Positions 1 through 13,295 of a stretch of 64,000 nt of DNA are shown one piece after another. Made by a program: the position numbers and the translations under genes. The notes beneath the pieces were generated by a model. That model saw only the letters and a program-made list of their open reading frames with translations. It made no database searches and was not told the origin of the DNA. Source of the stretch: Hydra vulgaris (Eukaryota > Cnidaria > Hydrozoa > Anthoathecata > Hydridae). Numbering within the stretch: position 1 is the stretch's first letter; the number at the start of each line of letters is the position of its first letter. The stretch covers positions 30,448,501-30,512,500 of the forward strand of contig NC_088921.1 in assembly GCF_038396675.1 (NCBI RefSeq), read 5' to 3'.

Positions 1-670
<670 letters not shown>

Positions 671-877
671 TTTTTTTTTTTTTTTTTTTTTTTTAATTTT
701 TATTTTAGGTGCCCCAAGAAGTCCTAACGGTCTTGTCACAGAGCACCGCGGAAGTGCATTTAACCAGGAAGTTCACGCCTCCTTCCTTACCGTGACGCGA
801 AAATTTATCCAGAGCTCGTTTCGAACCTGGATCTCCTACCTATAAAGCAAGCGCTCTAACCACTGCGCCACGGCCGC
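671..877 (-). mobile_element. tRNA-derived SINE, copy 1
   Basis: Read on the minus strand, the head carries a tRNA-type A box (gtggcgcagtgg, plus-strand 860-871) and a canonical B box (ggttcgaaac, 818-827). A unique body follows, ending in an A-rich tail that appears as the T run at 671-694. The GC-rich body stands out from its AT-rich surroundings. No anticodon-stem cloverleaf consistent with a functional tRNA is visible, so this is a retroposon rather than a tRNA gene. Confidence 0.85.
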
Positions 878-2150
878 ACAAATATTCATCTGAAAACAAT
901 ATTCACAAAAACAAATATTCATCTGAAAACAATTGGTATAATGCAATGTTTTTTTGCGTTCCGTAAGTAACACAGCAAATAATCAACTTTAATTCCTAAA
1001 CTTATAATAACTGAACGAAATTTAAATATACAGGAAAACAAATAAATTATTTTAGGATGATTCATAAATATATGAATATCTAATTTGTTAAAATAAAAAA
1101 TATATATTTAAAAATGTGACATTACAAAAATCAAAATGTCCCGTAAGTAACGGTGGAATTGCCCATAAAAGGATTATAAATTCAAAAGATCATAGTTTTT
1201 AATGTTTTGAGAGAGAATGAGAATTCAAAACTTTGTAGTTAGGTTTAATGAATAGGGATTATTTATAGAAAGTTTCCTGGAATCATTACAACGGTTGCTA
1301 TTTCACAAATTTTTTTGCAAATTCATTTTTGCAAAGCAATTCATTATTTAACAAAAAAAAAAAAGTTGTTCATGGTACTATTCGATTGCAAAAAAAGTGT
1401 TTCCTTATTGTTGCAATGACAACATAGTTGTATTTAGAAAGCAACTTTTAACAATAATTTTGTTTTAATTTCTGTGCAACAAATTATTATTTTTAAAATA
1501 TAAAAAATATACGCAATAAATGATAAAAACAAAAATGATTACTTAAGTAATAAATAAAAAAATAAGATAGCATCATCACTAAACTTTGTTATAAGTATTA
1601 GGATATGAAATTCACTGGATTGTAGATCCACTGAAATTACCAAACCTTATAATCAAAGAGACATTATTTTTTGCTATCAATATTTTTTCGCATTGAATAA
1701 AAATTTTCAAAAAAGTTTTGATGATCTCTAACAATGTCGCCACAATACATGAAGCTAATTTATTTCTAATCATTTCTAATTATTTAATTATTAAAGATGT
1801 TTTTATTCATAGCTATTACTATATTTTGACATCGCTTGGGCATTGCCTGGGCAAGTTCCAATCAAACAAACTAAAAAAAAGTTAACAAAAACATGCGTGA
1901 AGTTATGCGTGTAGAACTATATTTGAAGATTAAAAAACTGAGGCTAGTGAATCTCTACGTTTGTTTGGAGCTTTAGTATTTACACACTCAACCTAAACTA
2001 GTTTTTTTTAAAATGTTTAAAATAAAGTTTAAGTTTATCTCTAAAAATATTTAAATTCTATTTTATTAAAATTAACCATAACTTCATGACGAGGTTCTTG
2101 GACAACATTTTTGTTGTTCCAAAATAATAAAAAAGATTAGGCTCATATGA
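878..2150. other. Intergenic, no gene seen
   Basis: AT-rich DNA without a supportable exon. The phrase ccgtaagtaac occurs twice (near 961 and 1140), and a related cccgtcagtaa lies near 528. These may be ends of old DNA transposons, but no paired termini could be established. Confidence 0.5.
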
Positions 2151-2156
2151 GCGGGA

Positions 2157-2711
2157 AAAAGGGGGAAGACGGTAAATGGGTAAGATGACTTTTAACAACA
2201 TAAAAAAATAATTTATATTTTGTATTTTATATTTTCTATTTTAAAATACCATTTTATATATTTTTTACTTATTAGTTTGTTTTTTGTGCATAAAAAAATA
2301 CCACGGCTTCGGTTATTGCTAATAGATGGTGCCCTTCGGGTGTAACTTTTTAATAGATATTTTGTGTAACGTCGCGTGTTTATTTTATGTTACTTTATTT
2401 AGAGTAGTTGGTATTTTTTAAAATTTTACAAAATTAGAGACAGAAAATGCAAAATGCCATCTTGCCCCGGTCAAGTGACCAGATAACAAATTTATGATTT
2501 TTTTAAATTTTAGAAAAATTTATGAATTTTAGGTTTTAATTTTTATTACAAATTTTTTACTCTTGCAAACTGATAACTTATGCAGAAAACTAAAAATTTT
2601 GATAAAAAACAAACAAACTAATACTGACAAAGTATTATTGCGTCATGATTGACAGTTTTGCAAATATTGAGGATTTTCAATACACTCGCCAATTTGCCCC
2701 GTCTTCCCCTA
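2157..2711. mobile_element. MITE-like element with short inverted ends
   Basis: The left end gggggaagacgg (about 2160) is matched in inverted orientation by ccccgtcttcccc (about 2695-2707), bracketing about 550 bp of non-coding AT-rich sequence. The GC-rich ends in an AT background and the absence of coding capacity fit a non-autonomous DNA transposon. Target-site duplications are not clear and the left flank looks degraded. Confidence 0.5.
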
Positions 2712-3104
2712 TACGTATATCATAGAGCGTATTTTTAAAAAAGCTACTTTAAATCAATTAAATGTATTTTATATTATAAATAATATTTATTTAATATGTA
2801 TGGTTTTAACTAGTATTGTTAAATTAATAGATTGTGAATAACGGGTTTTGAACAAATATAATACATAAATATTAACTTATATCTGACTTACCGTAGTATA
2901 TAAAAATAGTAAAATTATTAATTAAAAAAACACTTCTGTGTTTTTTTTATAATTCTACTATTTTATACTGAAATCAATTACTTCATGTATAAAAACTTTC
3001 TCTTACTATCAACAAAATTTTGGCTTCAATAAATTTTTTATCAATGTTTCGTTATGAAAATCATTGTTAAATAGTTAAAAAAAAAAGAAAAGAAAGAATT
3101 ATAC

Positions 3105-3427
3105 TTGTCGTTCATTTCTGCTAATTGTGATCCTGATTTCATTGCCTCCAGATGAAAGGTGTTTCTCTCAGATGTTACAGAATCCAGTTGATCGCGCTGG
3201 TTTTCTAGTTCTCTTTCATAAATAAGTTTTAACTCGTAAATTTCATTTTGAAGAGAAGATACTTGAGTTAAAAAGACATTATTTTCTATTTTTTTGCACT
3301 GATCTCTCATGCTATTTACCTTTTCAATATAATTCTTAAATCTATCGCTCAGAGACAGTGCTTGAATTTTACTGAGACGGCGTTGCGTTAAAACGTCTGT
3401 AGTGTCAGACCTATTATTATCAGACAT
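3105..3427 (-). CDS. Nuclear lamin-like protein, first coding exon
   Basis: Encodes about 107 residues from an ATG at 3427 (protein begins MSDNNRSD) to a GTATAA donor at 3104-3103. The order is a short Ser/Thr/Arg-rich head with LTQRRLSKIQ, then the intermediate-filament coil 1A signature (LSDRFKNYIEKVNSMR, matching the LNDRLAVYIDKVRSLE type of lamins). An acidic/basic heptad-rich segment resembling the start of coil 1B (YERELENQRDQLDSVTSERN) follows. Intermediate-filament rods form the nuclear lamina, and in invertebrates the only such proteins with this head are lamins and close relatives. An in-frame ATG 12 codons upstream (3463) exists but adds non-conserved residues. Remaining exons should lie at lower coordinates; none was recognised before the window edge. 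Confidence 0.8.
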
Positions 3428-3940
3428 TTTAAAATCTTTAATAAAACAGCTGTTGTTTTGCAAATACTTCGGTTAAAGTGTAGATTTGTTTTTTGGTAAA
3501 ATAATAACAAAGTTTCAGCAAAAGCTAGCCAGATAATAACAAAACAATGGTATATTAATAATATAATCTAAATTTTTTTTGCTCATACTTATTTCATTTT
3601 CAGCAAATGAATTAAACATACTCTCCCTGTTTCATTATTTAATAGTATTACGCTGCGTAGCAACTAAGATCGAGATCGTTTATAATCGTGTACAGTGACG
3701 TAAAAATTGATTGATCTATTAACATTAAACACACTTTTTTATGATAAATAAATAATATTATATAACTGTAGTGGTAGAAGAAGAGCACTGAGCTTAAAAC
3801 GAAAAGGTCCAAAGTTTGTTGCCTGCTATAACCATATGTGCAACATTGGTTTAAAAGATTGAGTGAACTTTTTTGTTAAATGCTCTTTCGTGGTGCTCTG
3901 AGACAAGATCATTTCAGAGCATCTTAATAGCAAAAAAAAA
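3428..3940. promoter_or_regulatory. Upstream region of the lamin-like exon
   Basis: This should contain the 5' UTR and promoter if the exon at 3105-3427 is the first coding exon. No specific element is recognisable beyond AT-rich DNA, so assignment as promoter is by position only. Confidence 0.3.
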
Positions 3941-4125
<185 letters not shown>

Positions 4126-4479
4126 AATTATGTAAATGTATGTAATGTAAAAATAAAGTGCTCAATCTTCCTAAAGAATAGAACAGTAATAAATTAATAA
4201 AAACACTTATCTAATTTCTTCAACAATTTTACTTTACACTTGTTAAAAGCTCAAATAGGGGTTCCATGAAAAGATTGTGATGACTTTGGTCATCCATATC
4301 TTCTTTGTGTCCCTGTCTGTTTATATAAATCATTTTTTTTTAATTTTATGAAAACGTTTATTTTTATTTGAAAATGTTTCTTTGTATTTTTTTTATTTTT
4401 TAATTGTATGAAGAACAAAATATTTGTTAAAAAAAAAAAAAAGGGTAATAACATAGTTAAATTGTAAGTGGCAACGGTG

Positions 4480-5262
4480 TTTACCTACAATTATAATAAA
4501 TTTCATATTCTCAACAACAACAACAACAACAACAGCAGCAACAAAAATAACAACAACAATAACAACTACAACAACAACAACAACAAAAACAACAGCAAAA
4601 ATAAAAGCAACAACAACTGCAACAAAAACAACAACAACGACAATAAAAGCACCAACAACATCAAGCTAAACGACTGAATAAGCGCGAATTCCATAAGTGC
4701 GAAATGGCATATTTGCGAACTTGCATAAGTGCGAACTTCCTTAAGAGCAAACTGGCATAAGTGCAAAGTAGTTGCAAAAACTGGCAAAAAAGCAAATCAG
4801 CATAAGTGCAAGCTGGCATAAGTGCGCCAAATAAATTTGCAAACAATCAAAATGGGATAAATGCAAATTAGCATAAGTGCAAAGCAGTTGCAAAAACTGC
4901 TTTGCAACTTTTTTTTGGCATAAGTACACCAAAAGAATTTGCAACTTTGCAAATTCTTTTGGTGTACTTATGCCAGAACGGACATATTCTAGTTCGCACT
5001 TATACCCGTTTTTGCAACGCTTTACACTTATGCCAGTTCGCCCTTATGACATTTGCATTTATTTAGCCTTCCGCATCAGGCTTTTTCATTTTCCTTTTGT
5101 AATAATTTATAACAATAATAATAATAACAGCAACAATAACAACAACAAAAGCACCAACAACATCAAGCCAATTATTTTCCTTTTTATAATAATTCTTAAC
5201 AATAATAACAAAAACAACAACAAGAACAACAACAAAAACAGCAACAACAACCAAATTAACAA
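4480..5262. repeat. Foldback repeat: (CAA)n, cataagtgcgaa satellite, palindrome
   Basis: A (CAA/AAC)n tract at about 4512-4666 is followed by head-to-tail degenerate units around 'gcataagtgcgaactg' (about 4680-4915). These run into a perfect palindrome at 4917-4974 (28-bp arms, 2-nt centre). The same units then continue in the opposite orientation ('ttatgccagttcgcactt') to about 5060. A second CAA-type tract lies at 5110-5255. The phrase aaaagcaccaacaacatcaa occurs in both flanking CAA tracts. A second member with the same plan is at 27,515-27,987. ORFs here (poly-Asn, Leu-rich) are translations of the repeat. Confidence 0.85.
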
Positions 5263-5740
5263 CCTATTTGTTTTTTTTTTACAATCATAATAATTACAAC
5301 AAAAACTAACATAGGACGTACTAATGTCAATGAACACCACGTTTATATTCGAACCATGTGACGTTTAAAAATATAAAAGGTCTTTCACAATCAGAATAGG
5401 AAATAAAGTGCTATTCCTTTTTTTAAAAATACAAATTGTTTAGATGTCCCAAAGAAACTTTTATTAACACCTGAGATTAAAATTTGTTTTGAAATCTTAG
5501 AAAAAATTGTAACAGGAGCAAATTAAACGATAGTTAACGGTTATTGTCTAACAACAGATGAAATGCGAGTGTGCAGCACCATCAAGTATGTACCCATGGC
5601 AAAAAATAATGAAAAAACATAATGATAAATTATTAAGTTATTTCAACCATTTAAATTAACATTTTAGAGAAATACTAATGTAAATGATAGGAATGATGAG
5701 AAATAGAAAAAATGAGAAATATTTCTTTTAAAAACCACTA
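5263..5740. other. Intergenic, no gene seen
   Basis: AT-rich, no exon supported. Confidence 0.5.
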
Positions 5741-5816
5741 AGGTTTCAAAGCACAACCACTAAGGTTTCAAAACACAACCACTAAAGTTTCAAAACACAG
5801 CTTCAAAGGTTTCAAA
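5741..5816. repeat. Short tandem repeat, about 24-bp unit
   Basis: Three to four degenerate copies built on 'accactaaggtttcaaa' with a cacaa linker. Confidence 0.75.
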
Positions 5817-7084
5817 AATGAGACTAAATATCAGCAATTATTTTTGCATTTAGTATTTTTTATGGAAACTGTAGTGATGCATTAGTTTGAGAGTATAATA
5901 AGTCCAGTTTCAGGATGTAGTCCAGGTGGGGGAAAGGGGTGGTGGTGGTGGTGAGGGTTGAATACACAGTAAAAAATCAAGTCATTTGATTTTACTCCAA
6001 AATGACTATTCCTAATCTCCTGATTTAAGTGATATTAGTAAGGAAAGTGTGTCAACATTGTTAAACACTTTCTTGTCGAACTTGTGACTACGACTGTCCG
6101 TTCCTGTTTTTTGTGACAGAAGGTTTTTCTGAAGCACTTTAAAAACTATTAAAAAGATAAAAAAAAAAATTTTGATTTTGTGCTCAAAATCGGTATAAAG
6201 ACAATTTAAAGTATAAATATTTTTTGACTTGCACCGAAGTTGTTTAAAAACATTTTTTTATGTTTTAACACTAATTTTGTTTCCAACATCAATTTTTCAA
6301 TTAGTTCAGCAATTCAAGTCCGATGAGTCATTCTAAAGATGGAAGTTTTTAATGGAGCTTCCAAAAACTTCCGTTTTAATTCTATTACAAAATTTTTGGA
6401 TATAGGTAATTTAGGTTAAGGAGTGTTATTCCTTTGTAATTGTTTCTGAACAGAAAAGAGCGGTTTGAATTTTTTTTAAGGTATTCACTTTTATATAATG
6501 CTTTTGATACATCCACAACATTTCAAAATTCTATTAAGTTCTTGAAGTTTGTGAAATTTTTAGGTTATTTCTGAGATTGAAAGGAATGTCTTCAAAATGT
6601 CTGGAATGCTCCTAAAATTTACGTACATTTTTGAAATAATCTTAAAAGTTTTGGTATATTCATTGAAAATTCTAGAATGCTCCTAAAATTAATGGAAATT
6701 TTTGGAATATTCTCAAGATTGTAGGAACGCTCTGAAAGCTTTTGATTTGACTGCTAGCCTAAGTAAAGTTTTTTTTACTTTTTTTATTTATTTTTTGCTG
6801 GACTTTAAGTCCATATGTGGCTTACTTTAAAACTACATTTAATTTGAAACGTAACCCAGCATCTTTATAGCCTTTATTTCTAATTAACTCCTCTTTATAT
6901 GGCAAAGACTTATTTTAAAATAGTTGTTTGTTTGACCCAACCTTTTTATACAATCTTTTTGTTTAACCTGACTTATTAAACAACTTTAAACTTCATAGTC
7001 AACCCTATCTTATCTTAAAAGAGATATTATAGTATCTATAAAGCTTTACTTAATAAAATTATAACCCAATTAACACCCTTGATT
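5817..7084. other. Intergenic; degenerate ~70-bp periodic repeat at 6,540-6,740
   Basis: No gene supported. Between about 6540 and 6740 the phrase 'gaatgctcctaaaatt' recurs with variants (ggaatattctcaagatt, ggaacgctctgaaag), suggesting an old tandem array. A (ggt)n run lies near 5938-5955. Confidence 0.45.
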
Positions 7085-7292
7085 TTTTTAGGTGTTTATT
7101 AAGGTGCTCCAAGAGACAAGAGATCTTTAAACGCTCTTCTGAGGTGCTTTGTGATAAAAACTCTTCGGAAGACCATTTAAATAGGAGGCTCGCACCTATT
7201 TTTCTACCAATATCGCAAATGTGGTCAAAGCTGACATCGATACTCGGATCTAGTGATTCTGAACCAATCGCTCTAACCACTGCGCCACGGCT
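7085..7292 (-). mobile_element. tRNA-derived SINE, copy 2 (diverged)
   Basis: The minus-strand head repeats that of the SINE at 671-877: ccgtggcgcagtggttagagcg (plus-strand 7271-7292, A box 7277-7288). The body is diverged and the B-box region is degenerate (gatccgagtatcgatgtc), but it again ends in a T run on the plus strand near 7083-7090. The ORFs on both strands (7059-7365) are products of this SINE. Confidence 0.75.
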
Positions 7293-7704
7293 ATTTAATC
7301 GTCACAAACAACCTTTGATAAACGCCAAAAAAAAATTAAAATTTAGTTGTAGTATTTGTTGCTAATATATCAAAATAAAAGATGTACTGAAAAAAGTACA
7401 ATGTTTACATACTGACAAAAACACAATATTTACATACTGAAAAAAGCACAATTTTATTTTATTTTGATTTAGCTGTTTATATGGTTTAATTTTATTTTTA
7501 AAATTATTGCTATGAGAAAGAGTGTCATATCTGATAAAATAATAAAGATATCATGTCATATCTAATAAAATGTTGTAAACACCACTATTATAAACAGTAA
7601 ATTTTTCAATAGAAATGCATCGTCTCCACCAATATTGTATTTAAACTTTTATCAATTAAGTAAAATCAATTTTCAAAAATCATATTAGATATGTTTTGAT
7701 AAAT
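7293..7704. other. Intergenic, no gene seen
   Basis: AT-rich; a phrase 'acatactgaaaaaagcaca' is repeated near 7385-7450. No exon supported. Confidence 0.5.
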
Positions 7705-7931
7705 TCACTCCCCTGATAGGTTGGAATTTTTTTCGTCCACATATGCTGATGTATTTTCCGATGTTACAATTTCGATATGGCTCGTCAGATTTCTAGAGTC
7801 CAACAAAAAACTTTTCAGTAAAAAAATGTTGCAATTAATATCTTTTATAGGATGAGAAACAATGATGTCTTTAGAATAGCTGCAATGATCATTATTTATG
7901 TAGAAGCCTTCAGCGTGGCGTGCAATAACTC
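7705..7931 (-). CDS. Probable terminal exon of unassigned gene
   Basis: On the minus strand an acceptor (tttaattttag) at about 7932 opens a 75-codon frame ending in TGA at 7705-7707. Its base composition is clearly richer in G+C than the flanks and its residues are non-repetitive (contains RHAEGFYINNDHCSYSKD and HPIKDINCNIFLLKSFLL). The family is not recognised. It has no transmembrane segment and two cysteines near the start. The acceptor plus composition argue for a real exon; absence of any known motif keeps confidence moderate. Confidence 0.4.
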
Positions 7932-10900
7932 CTAAAATTAAACTAAAAGTTACCAAAGAAATGTATTATAAACGTATTATATAAAGTGTATATTTCAAAA
8001 TTAGCGTTAAGTTATGATAAACAAATTGAAAAAATATTAGTTGAAAACTCTTAAAAAAGCAATTACTTTGAAACAGGAAAGAAGAGAGAGGAAATGGCAA
8101 AAGAAATGGGTTGAAAAATATTTTTTTAGAAAGACTTGTTGTGTGACCTGCAAAAATCACAGTATAAAATTGTATTTACAAATGAACCAGTTTTTTAAAA
8201 ACTTTTGAATGCAATCAAGAAGATTTTTTGTATATTTTGAATTTGTTAGAGGTCGTTTTAATAAAAAAAGCCTTTTTCCATTTCTACAAGAACACTAAGA
8301 AGAACAACAGTGACCTAATTAAATTATATTATAAAACTCATAAGTTTTTAAAATAAATAAAGTAGACTGGGGTAAGAGTAAATGGTCTACTTTCAAATTT
8401 AATAATTTTTTTATCAAAAAAACATTTTACGGCTATTTATTCAGTTTTTAGTTTTGATTAATCAATTTTGCTAATATCAAGTGGAAAGAAACCAGTGTTT
8501 TGAAATCCACCAATTATTAGTGTTCATACAAATGCGTCACCGGAACTAAAAGGTTTTGCCTGTAGTTGAATGAACTTTTTTTTGTTGAGCTGTTGAAACT
8601 TGTTCCTGCATAAAATTCGGTAAGTAATGCAACAATATACAACAATACGCACCTACATCTAAGTGTTGAAGTGGGTGGGATGAATGAACCGGTAAACATG
8701 TCAGCCTGATGTTAATGTCAATGTAAATACATGCAAAATTGTAAGTAACATGAGTGACGTGTCGGTCCAAAACTAAAATATGAATATCTGTAATTGAAAA
8801 ACTTATTTGATTATTTACTTTTTCTGGAATTAATTTGATTGTCGATATGAATACTTTAGTGAGTTATTGAATAAATTGCTTCTCTTCCATCAAAACCGAC
8901 TTGGGTGTTGTAAATACAATGTTTAGTGGTCCCCCTACACATCAATCTTTGTACAGACGTACAGAACGTTTTGCCGAATCCTTCTTTGACTAAACTGATA
9001 AGTACTTAAACAAGAACAAGGCTTTACTAAGTGATTTTTTCTGAAGCTTTACTAAGTGATTTTTTCTTTTTTTAATTTGATCTTTTGATATTTTTTGAGT
9101 TGTTGCAACAATTGCGCATTTCGCAATTGCTCTTTATTATAAGTTGTTTGCGTTTTACAAATGCAAGTACGAGTCATTTTTGTTTTAAAAATATTTAGAT
9201 AGATAGTAAAGGCTGTCATATTTATTTACGTTTTAACTAATAATTATGAATTGATTTAGCCACGCTCATCTTAATGCATAAGAGTGAGAATTAGTCACGA
9301 AACTAGCAAGTTCAATTTTGAAAAGTGAATCTTGATCGTCATAAAATTTTCTACAAAACGGCCTTTTTAGTTTAGTAAAATTTAATTTTGGGAGTTTTGA
9401 AGTTGATTTTTGTAATAATTTTCTTTTTTACTAGGGTGAGTAGGGTGAGAATTTTAAAGTTTGCTAAAGCAAAATAAACTTTTTAAAACAAATTTTACAT
9501 CTTTAGATAGAGCACAAAATTCTCTACAATACGGTTCCTCACATTTTAAAGATTTTTTGCTATGGCTTTGCAATAAATGCATAAAAAAAAAATGCTTGAT
9601 CGTTCAATTTTTTTTTCGTTTACTTTTAACCCACTTTTACTCTATTTAATGCAATTTCTTTTTAAACTAGTAATGACCTATGTTGCATCGAAATACTGAA
9701 AAGATAACTCGGCAAAAATGCATTTTGTATTCGTCAGTCGTTTAAACTGAGAAAATTGCTTTAAAAACTATCCTAAGTACCCGAGTAAAAAATGCATATT
9801 AACTTATTTGTTGATATGCAGTTATCGTATATACAATTAATTTGATTTTAGGACAATAAATAATAATTTTAATAATTTTAATTATAATTAATTAAAAAAT
9901 AAATAACTTTACTTTTAATTAATTTAATTAATAATAATTTTATTGTTTTCATGACTAAATTTAGATATTAATAAATTTGTTGTCTTTTGATTAAATTTAG
10001 TTTATAGGGTTAATATTACATGCAAAAAAAATAAAATGGTTAGTTTTTCAAGCATTTACGTGTTTCATTGCACATTCAATTTACCTTTAAAAAGTACAAA
10101 AACAAAATTATTTCGAGTAAAAAAATGTAGTCTTTATACTTATAAAGAGTTATAGTTATAATAAAGACCAAACAATATACGTTTTTATTTTAAAAATTCA
10201 TTTCGAACAGTTTTAGTTGTTCGTTTGACTCGGTGACTCAAAAAGAATACAACATAGTCTGAGGGAATAGATATGAGAGAATTTTGAAAAAACTTTAACT
10301 TTTAGCTTTTCATTCTTTGAGGGGATATTTGAGGGGATGCTTTAGGGGTACCTTGAAGGGTAACTTGAGGAGTAGCTTTTGCTTAACATTCTTAAATTAA
10401 TGCACTTTAAAAATAACAGTTTTATTTGATTTCAAAAGGGAGCATTTATCAACTTGTTTTCCTTTTGAAATAAGAACTCTATTTAAATACAAACATTTAG
10501 AAGCATATTTAAAAATTCTTTTCGCATATTTAAACTGAAAACCAGTACTTAGAAACCAGTATTCAGTGTTTTCAATTATGTCGCATAGCCACAAATTACA
10601 GAAAATCAAACCTTAAAAAATTTATATGGATTTGATGGTTCAAAAGACAAACAAAGCTGCATATTCTTTATTCTTAAAAACAACTCTAAAAAAGCATGAA
10701 TAAATAATAATAAAATATAAAAAACCAAATGCAAAAAAAAAAAAAAAAAAAATACAATATTTAAATTAAATCTAAGCTTAAAATCAAATTACGCTAATTA
10801 GGAAATCTAAGAAAAGTTTTTTTCGGAGTTACCAAAAAGTGCTAAATTTTCTTGATTTTCCTTTTTTAGTATAATCACAAGTCTGGTTATTTTTGAAAAA

Positions 10901-11037
10901 AAATATATTGTTTTATAAGTTTCTTATTTAAAAATTACTTTGAGTATATATGATTTATATTTTAAAAGAAAACAGTGTTTATGGCAACTAAATAACAAAT
11001 ACACAGTAATTTTTGAATGACATAACATCTAATGAAC
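7932..11037. other. Long gene-poor AT-rich stretch
   Basis: No exon with convincing composition and splice sites. Visible items are a duplicated 'aagctttactaagtgattttttct' phrase near 9021-9067, a degenerate 'ttgaggggat' minisatellite at about 10,316-10,378, and an A run at about 10,733-10,751. Short ORFs at 8517-8770, 9461-9649 and 10,397-10,609 have no recognisable content. Confidence 0.5.
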
Positions 11038-11046
11038 GACAACAGC

Positions 11047-11092
<46 letters not shown>

Positions 11093-11240
11093 GCAACAAC
11101 AACAACAACTACTACAACAACAACAACAACAACGACAAGCTATTTATTTTCCGTAAATCATTTTTACAATAGTTTTGATAATAATAATAATAATAACAAT
11201 AATATTAGTAATAATAGTAATAATAATATATTATAATAAT
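11038..11240. repeat. (CAA)n and (AAT)n microsatellites
   Basis: (CAA)n with a few cag/act variants at about 11,039-11,136, then (aat)n and related trinucleotides at 11,178-11,235 and further degenerate copies to about 11,330. Confidence 0.95.
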
Positions 11241-12050
11241 ATACGATAAAAAATAATTAATACAAATTATAGTAATAGTAATAATAAGTATGTTTACAAA
11301 AATTACAATGAAAAAATAATAATAACTAATATCATAATGGTAGTTATGAGCATAAAATTATCTATAATAATAAGTTAATGATTTATTTAGGATGGTGTCA
11401 CTCATACTGAAATCTGATCAAAGGAGTGACACCAATTTTTAAACATAGCATAAGTAATAATAAGCAAAGATATATATTGAAACATATGGACCGTAAACAC
11501 ATAGATTAAAGCACATAAAACATTCATTAAAACAAACATGTAGAAATCATAATTTGCAAGTTTTAATAATAAAAAAAATAAAAAAATAAAAAAAAAGTAC
11601 TGATAATTGTACTGATAAATGATAATAATTGTAGTAATGACAAAAATAAAATTAAAAGAATATTTTCATCGTAAGAATAGTATGTCTAGAAGTCAGAATA
11701 AAAAGTTTTTCAGATTTTTTTAAATTGATATTGTTTAAGATAGAGTAAAGGTATTTTAGGTTTTGGTTTTTTAGACTCATTCAAAATGCATGCAATGCTC
11801 CTGTTCCATTCACAGACGCACTAAAAAACAATAGAATTTTTACCATACTTCTGGGTTTTAAAAGATGACATTTAGTTTTCCATTGTGTGTATTTCTAGTA
11901 GAGTAGAAATGTAATAGTCTACTTTCTGTGAACAAGTTTGTGGTAGGAAATGGTAAGTTTTTATTTAAGGAGACAAAAAAAAAAAGAAGATAAACAATAG
12001 AATTTTTACCATACTTTTTAAAAAAAGTTTTTAAGCATACCTAACTAGCG
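11241..12050. other. AT-rich, possible LINE 3' region
   Basis: No gene. The phrase 'aatagaatttttaccatact' occurs near 11,830 and 11,995, a local duplication. The right part probably belongs to the 3' UTR of the LINE that follows. Confidence 0.4.
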
Positions 12051-12059
12051 CTGGAAATG

Positions 12060-13240
12060 TTGGAATGAAAAGTTTTTTGAAGGACTACGATGTATCTGAT
12101 TTTATTGGTTGAAAGTTTATTATTCTAATGTATTGACGCTGAGACAATAGCAACTTGTTAATGCAATAATTTTCAAACTGACCCCAAACTTGACAACAAT
12201 ATCTTAGATGAGATGAGAATAATGCACAGTAAATATTCTTTAGTGTAACTTTATCGACATAATGACGAATAATCGAAAACCGTTAGTTTCTTGCTTAGTT
12301 CATTAGTATGAAAGTTCCATGAAAGATAGCAATCAAATAATACAACAAGATATTTAATAACTCTTGAAGGATATAGCCGTTATTATTAATTTTGATTTTG
12401 ATTTCAACATTTTTAAAGAAATAGCTTTTTTCTCGGAGATGAAAAAAAAATTAGTTCAGTTTTTTCGGTGTTGAGACATATTAGGTTAGCATTTAACCAG
12501 TGAACTATACTTTTTAGATCCGAATTAACATTTTTATATAAAGAATGATACAATTTGTTGATGTGCAAGAGATTTGTATTATCAGCAAACAGACGAACTG
12601 AAGAGAAGTGAACAGAGTTGATTAGGTCAATAACGTATATTAAAAATAAAAGAGGACCTAGAACAGAACCTTGAGGAACACTGCACAAAACTGGTTTATT
12701 ACTAGAATTGAAACCATTAATATTTACGAATTGTTTTAATTTAGAAATCAAAGTACTATGGTTAACGGTATCGAAAGCTTTTTGTAAATCGATAAAAACA
12801 CCACAAACGAAATGACCAGTATCAAGAGCTTTCCTAATTTTTTCTGATTTACTTATTAATGCATGGCAAGTAAAATGTTTTGACCGAAAACCAAATTGAA
12901 AAACATTTAAACAATTAAATGAGTTTAGAAAAGAGTACACTCTAAAATACATAAGTTTCTCAAGAAGCTTACTAATGTTAAATAAAAGAGAAATAGGTCT
13001 GTAGTTTGTACATGAAAGTTTAGAGCTATTTTTAAATATTGGAATAACGCGAGATAATTTCAAAATATCAGGAAATTTTTCATTTATAAATGAGGTATTA
13101 AATAGTTTAGAAAGAATATCTGAAAATTCATAGTTAAATTCTATAAGAATATTTGTGGGAATGCTGTTTGGAAAAAATAATTTGTTTGTATTCAATTTAG
13201 ATATAAAAGATGAAATTTCAGGAATATTTGTTTATTTAAT
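12060..13240 (-). pseudogene. Non-LTR retrotransposon reverse transcriptase remnant (CR1/Jockey-like)
   Basis: A 260-codon open stretch (12,413-13,195) carries RT motifs in order: a thumb-proximal start (IPIFKNSSKLSCTNYRPISLL), FQFGFRSKHFTCHAL, the first catalytic Asp block (GVFIDLQKAFDTVNH), SVPQGSVLGPLLFLIYV and the active-site box. The box reads LFADNTNLL, where the family has FADD, so the second catalytic Asp is Asn. Downstream (lower coordinates), other frames still read SHLRYCCQVWGQ and RIINFQPIK, typical of the RT C-terminus, so the gene is frameshifted after 12,413. No endonuclease domain remains. This is a dead 5'-truncated LINE copy. Confidence 0.85.
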
Positions 13241-13288
13241 GTAATGGCATTTCCAATGTCATTTTTTTGACATTGGAAATTTCATTAC
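13241..13288. repeat. Hairpin, 21-bp arms with T6 loop
   Basis: Left arm 13,241-13,261 and right arm 13,268-13,288 pair with two mismatches around a run of T. It lies exactly between the LINE remnant and the hAT-like remnant. Confidence 0.85.
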
Positions 13289-13295
13289 GTCTACT

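Noticed and set aside
820-877. tRNA gene candidate
   Set aside because: A and B boxes are present but no consistent cloverleaf, and a body with an A-rich tail follows, so it is a SINE head.
4468-5340. Poly-Asn and Leu/Val-rich ORFs
   Set aside because: Translations of CAA tracts and of the foldback satellite.
8368-9650. Possible MITE between ctggggtaagagtaaa and tttaacccacttttactc
   Set aside because: The inverted match is weak and gapped; boundaries could not be fixed.
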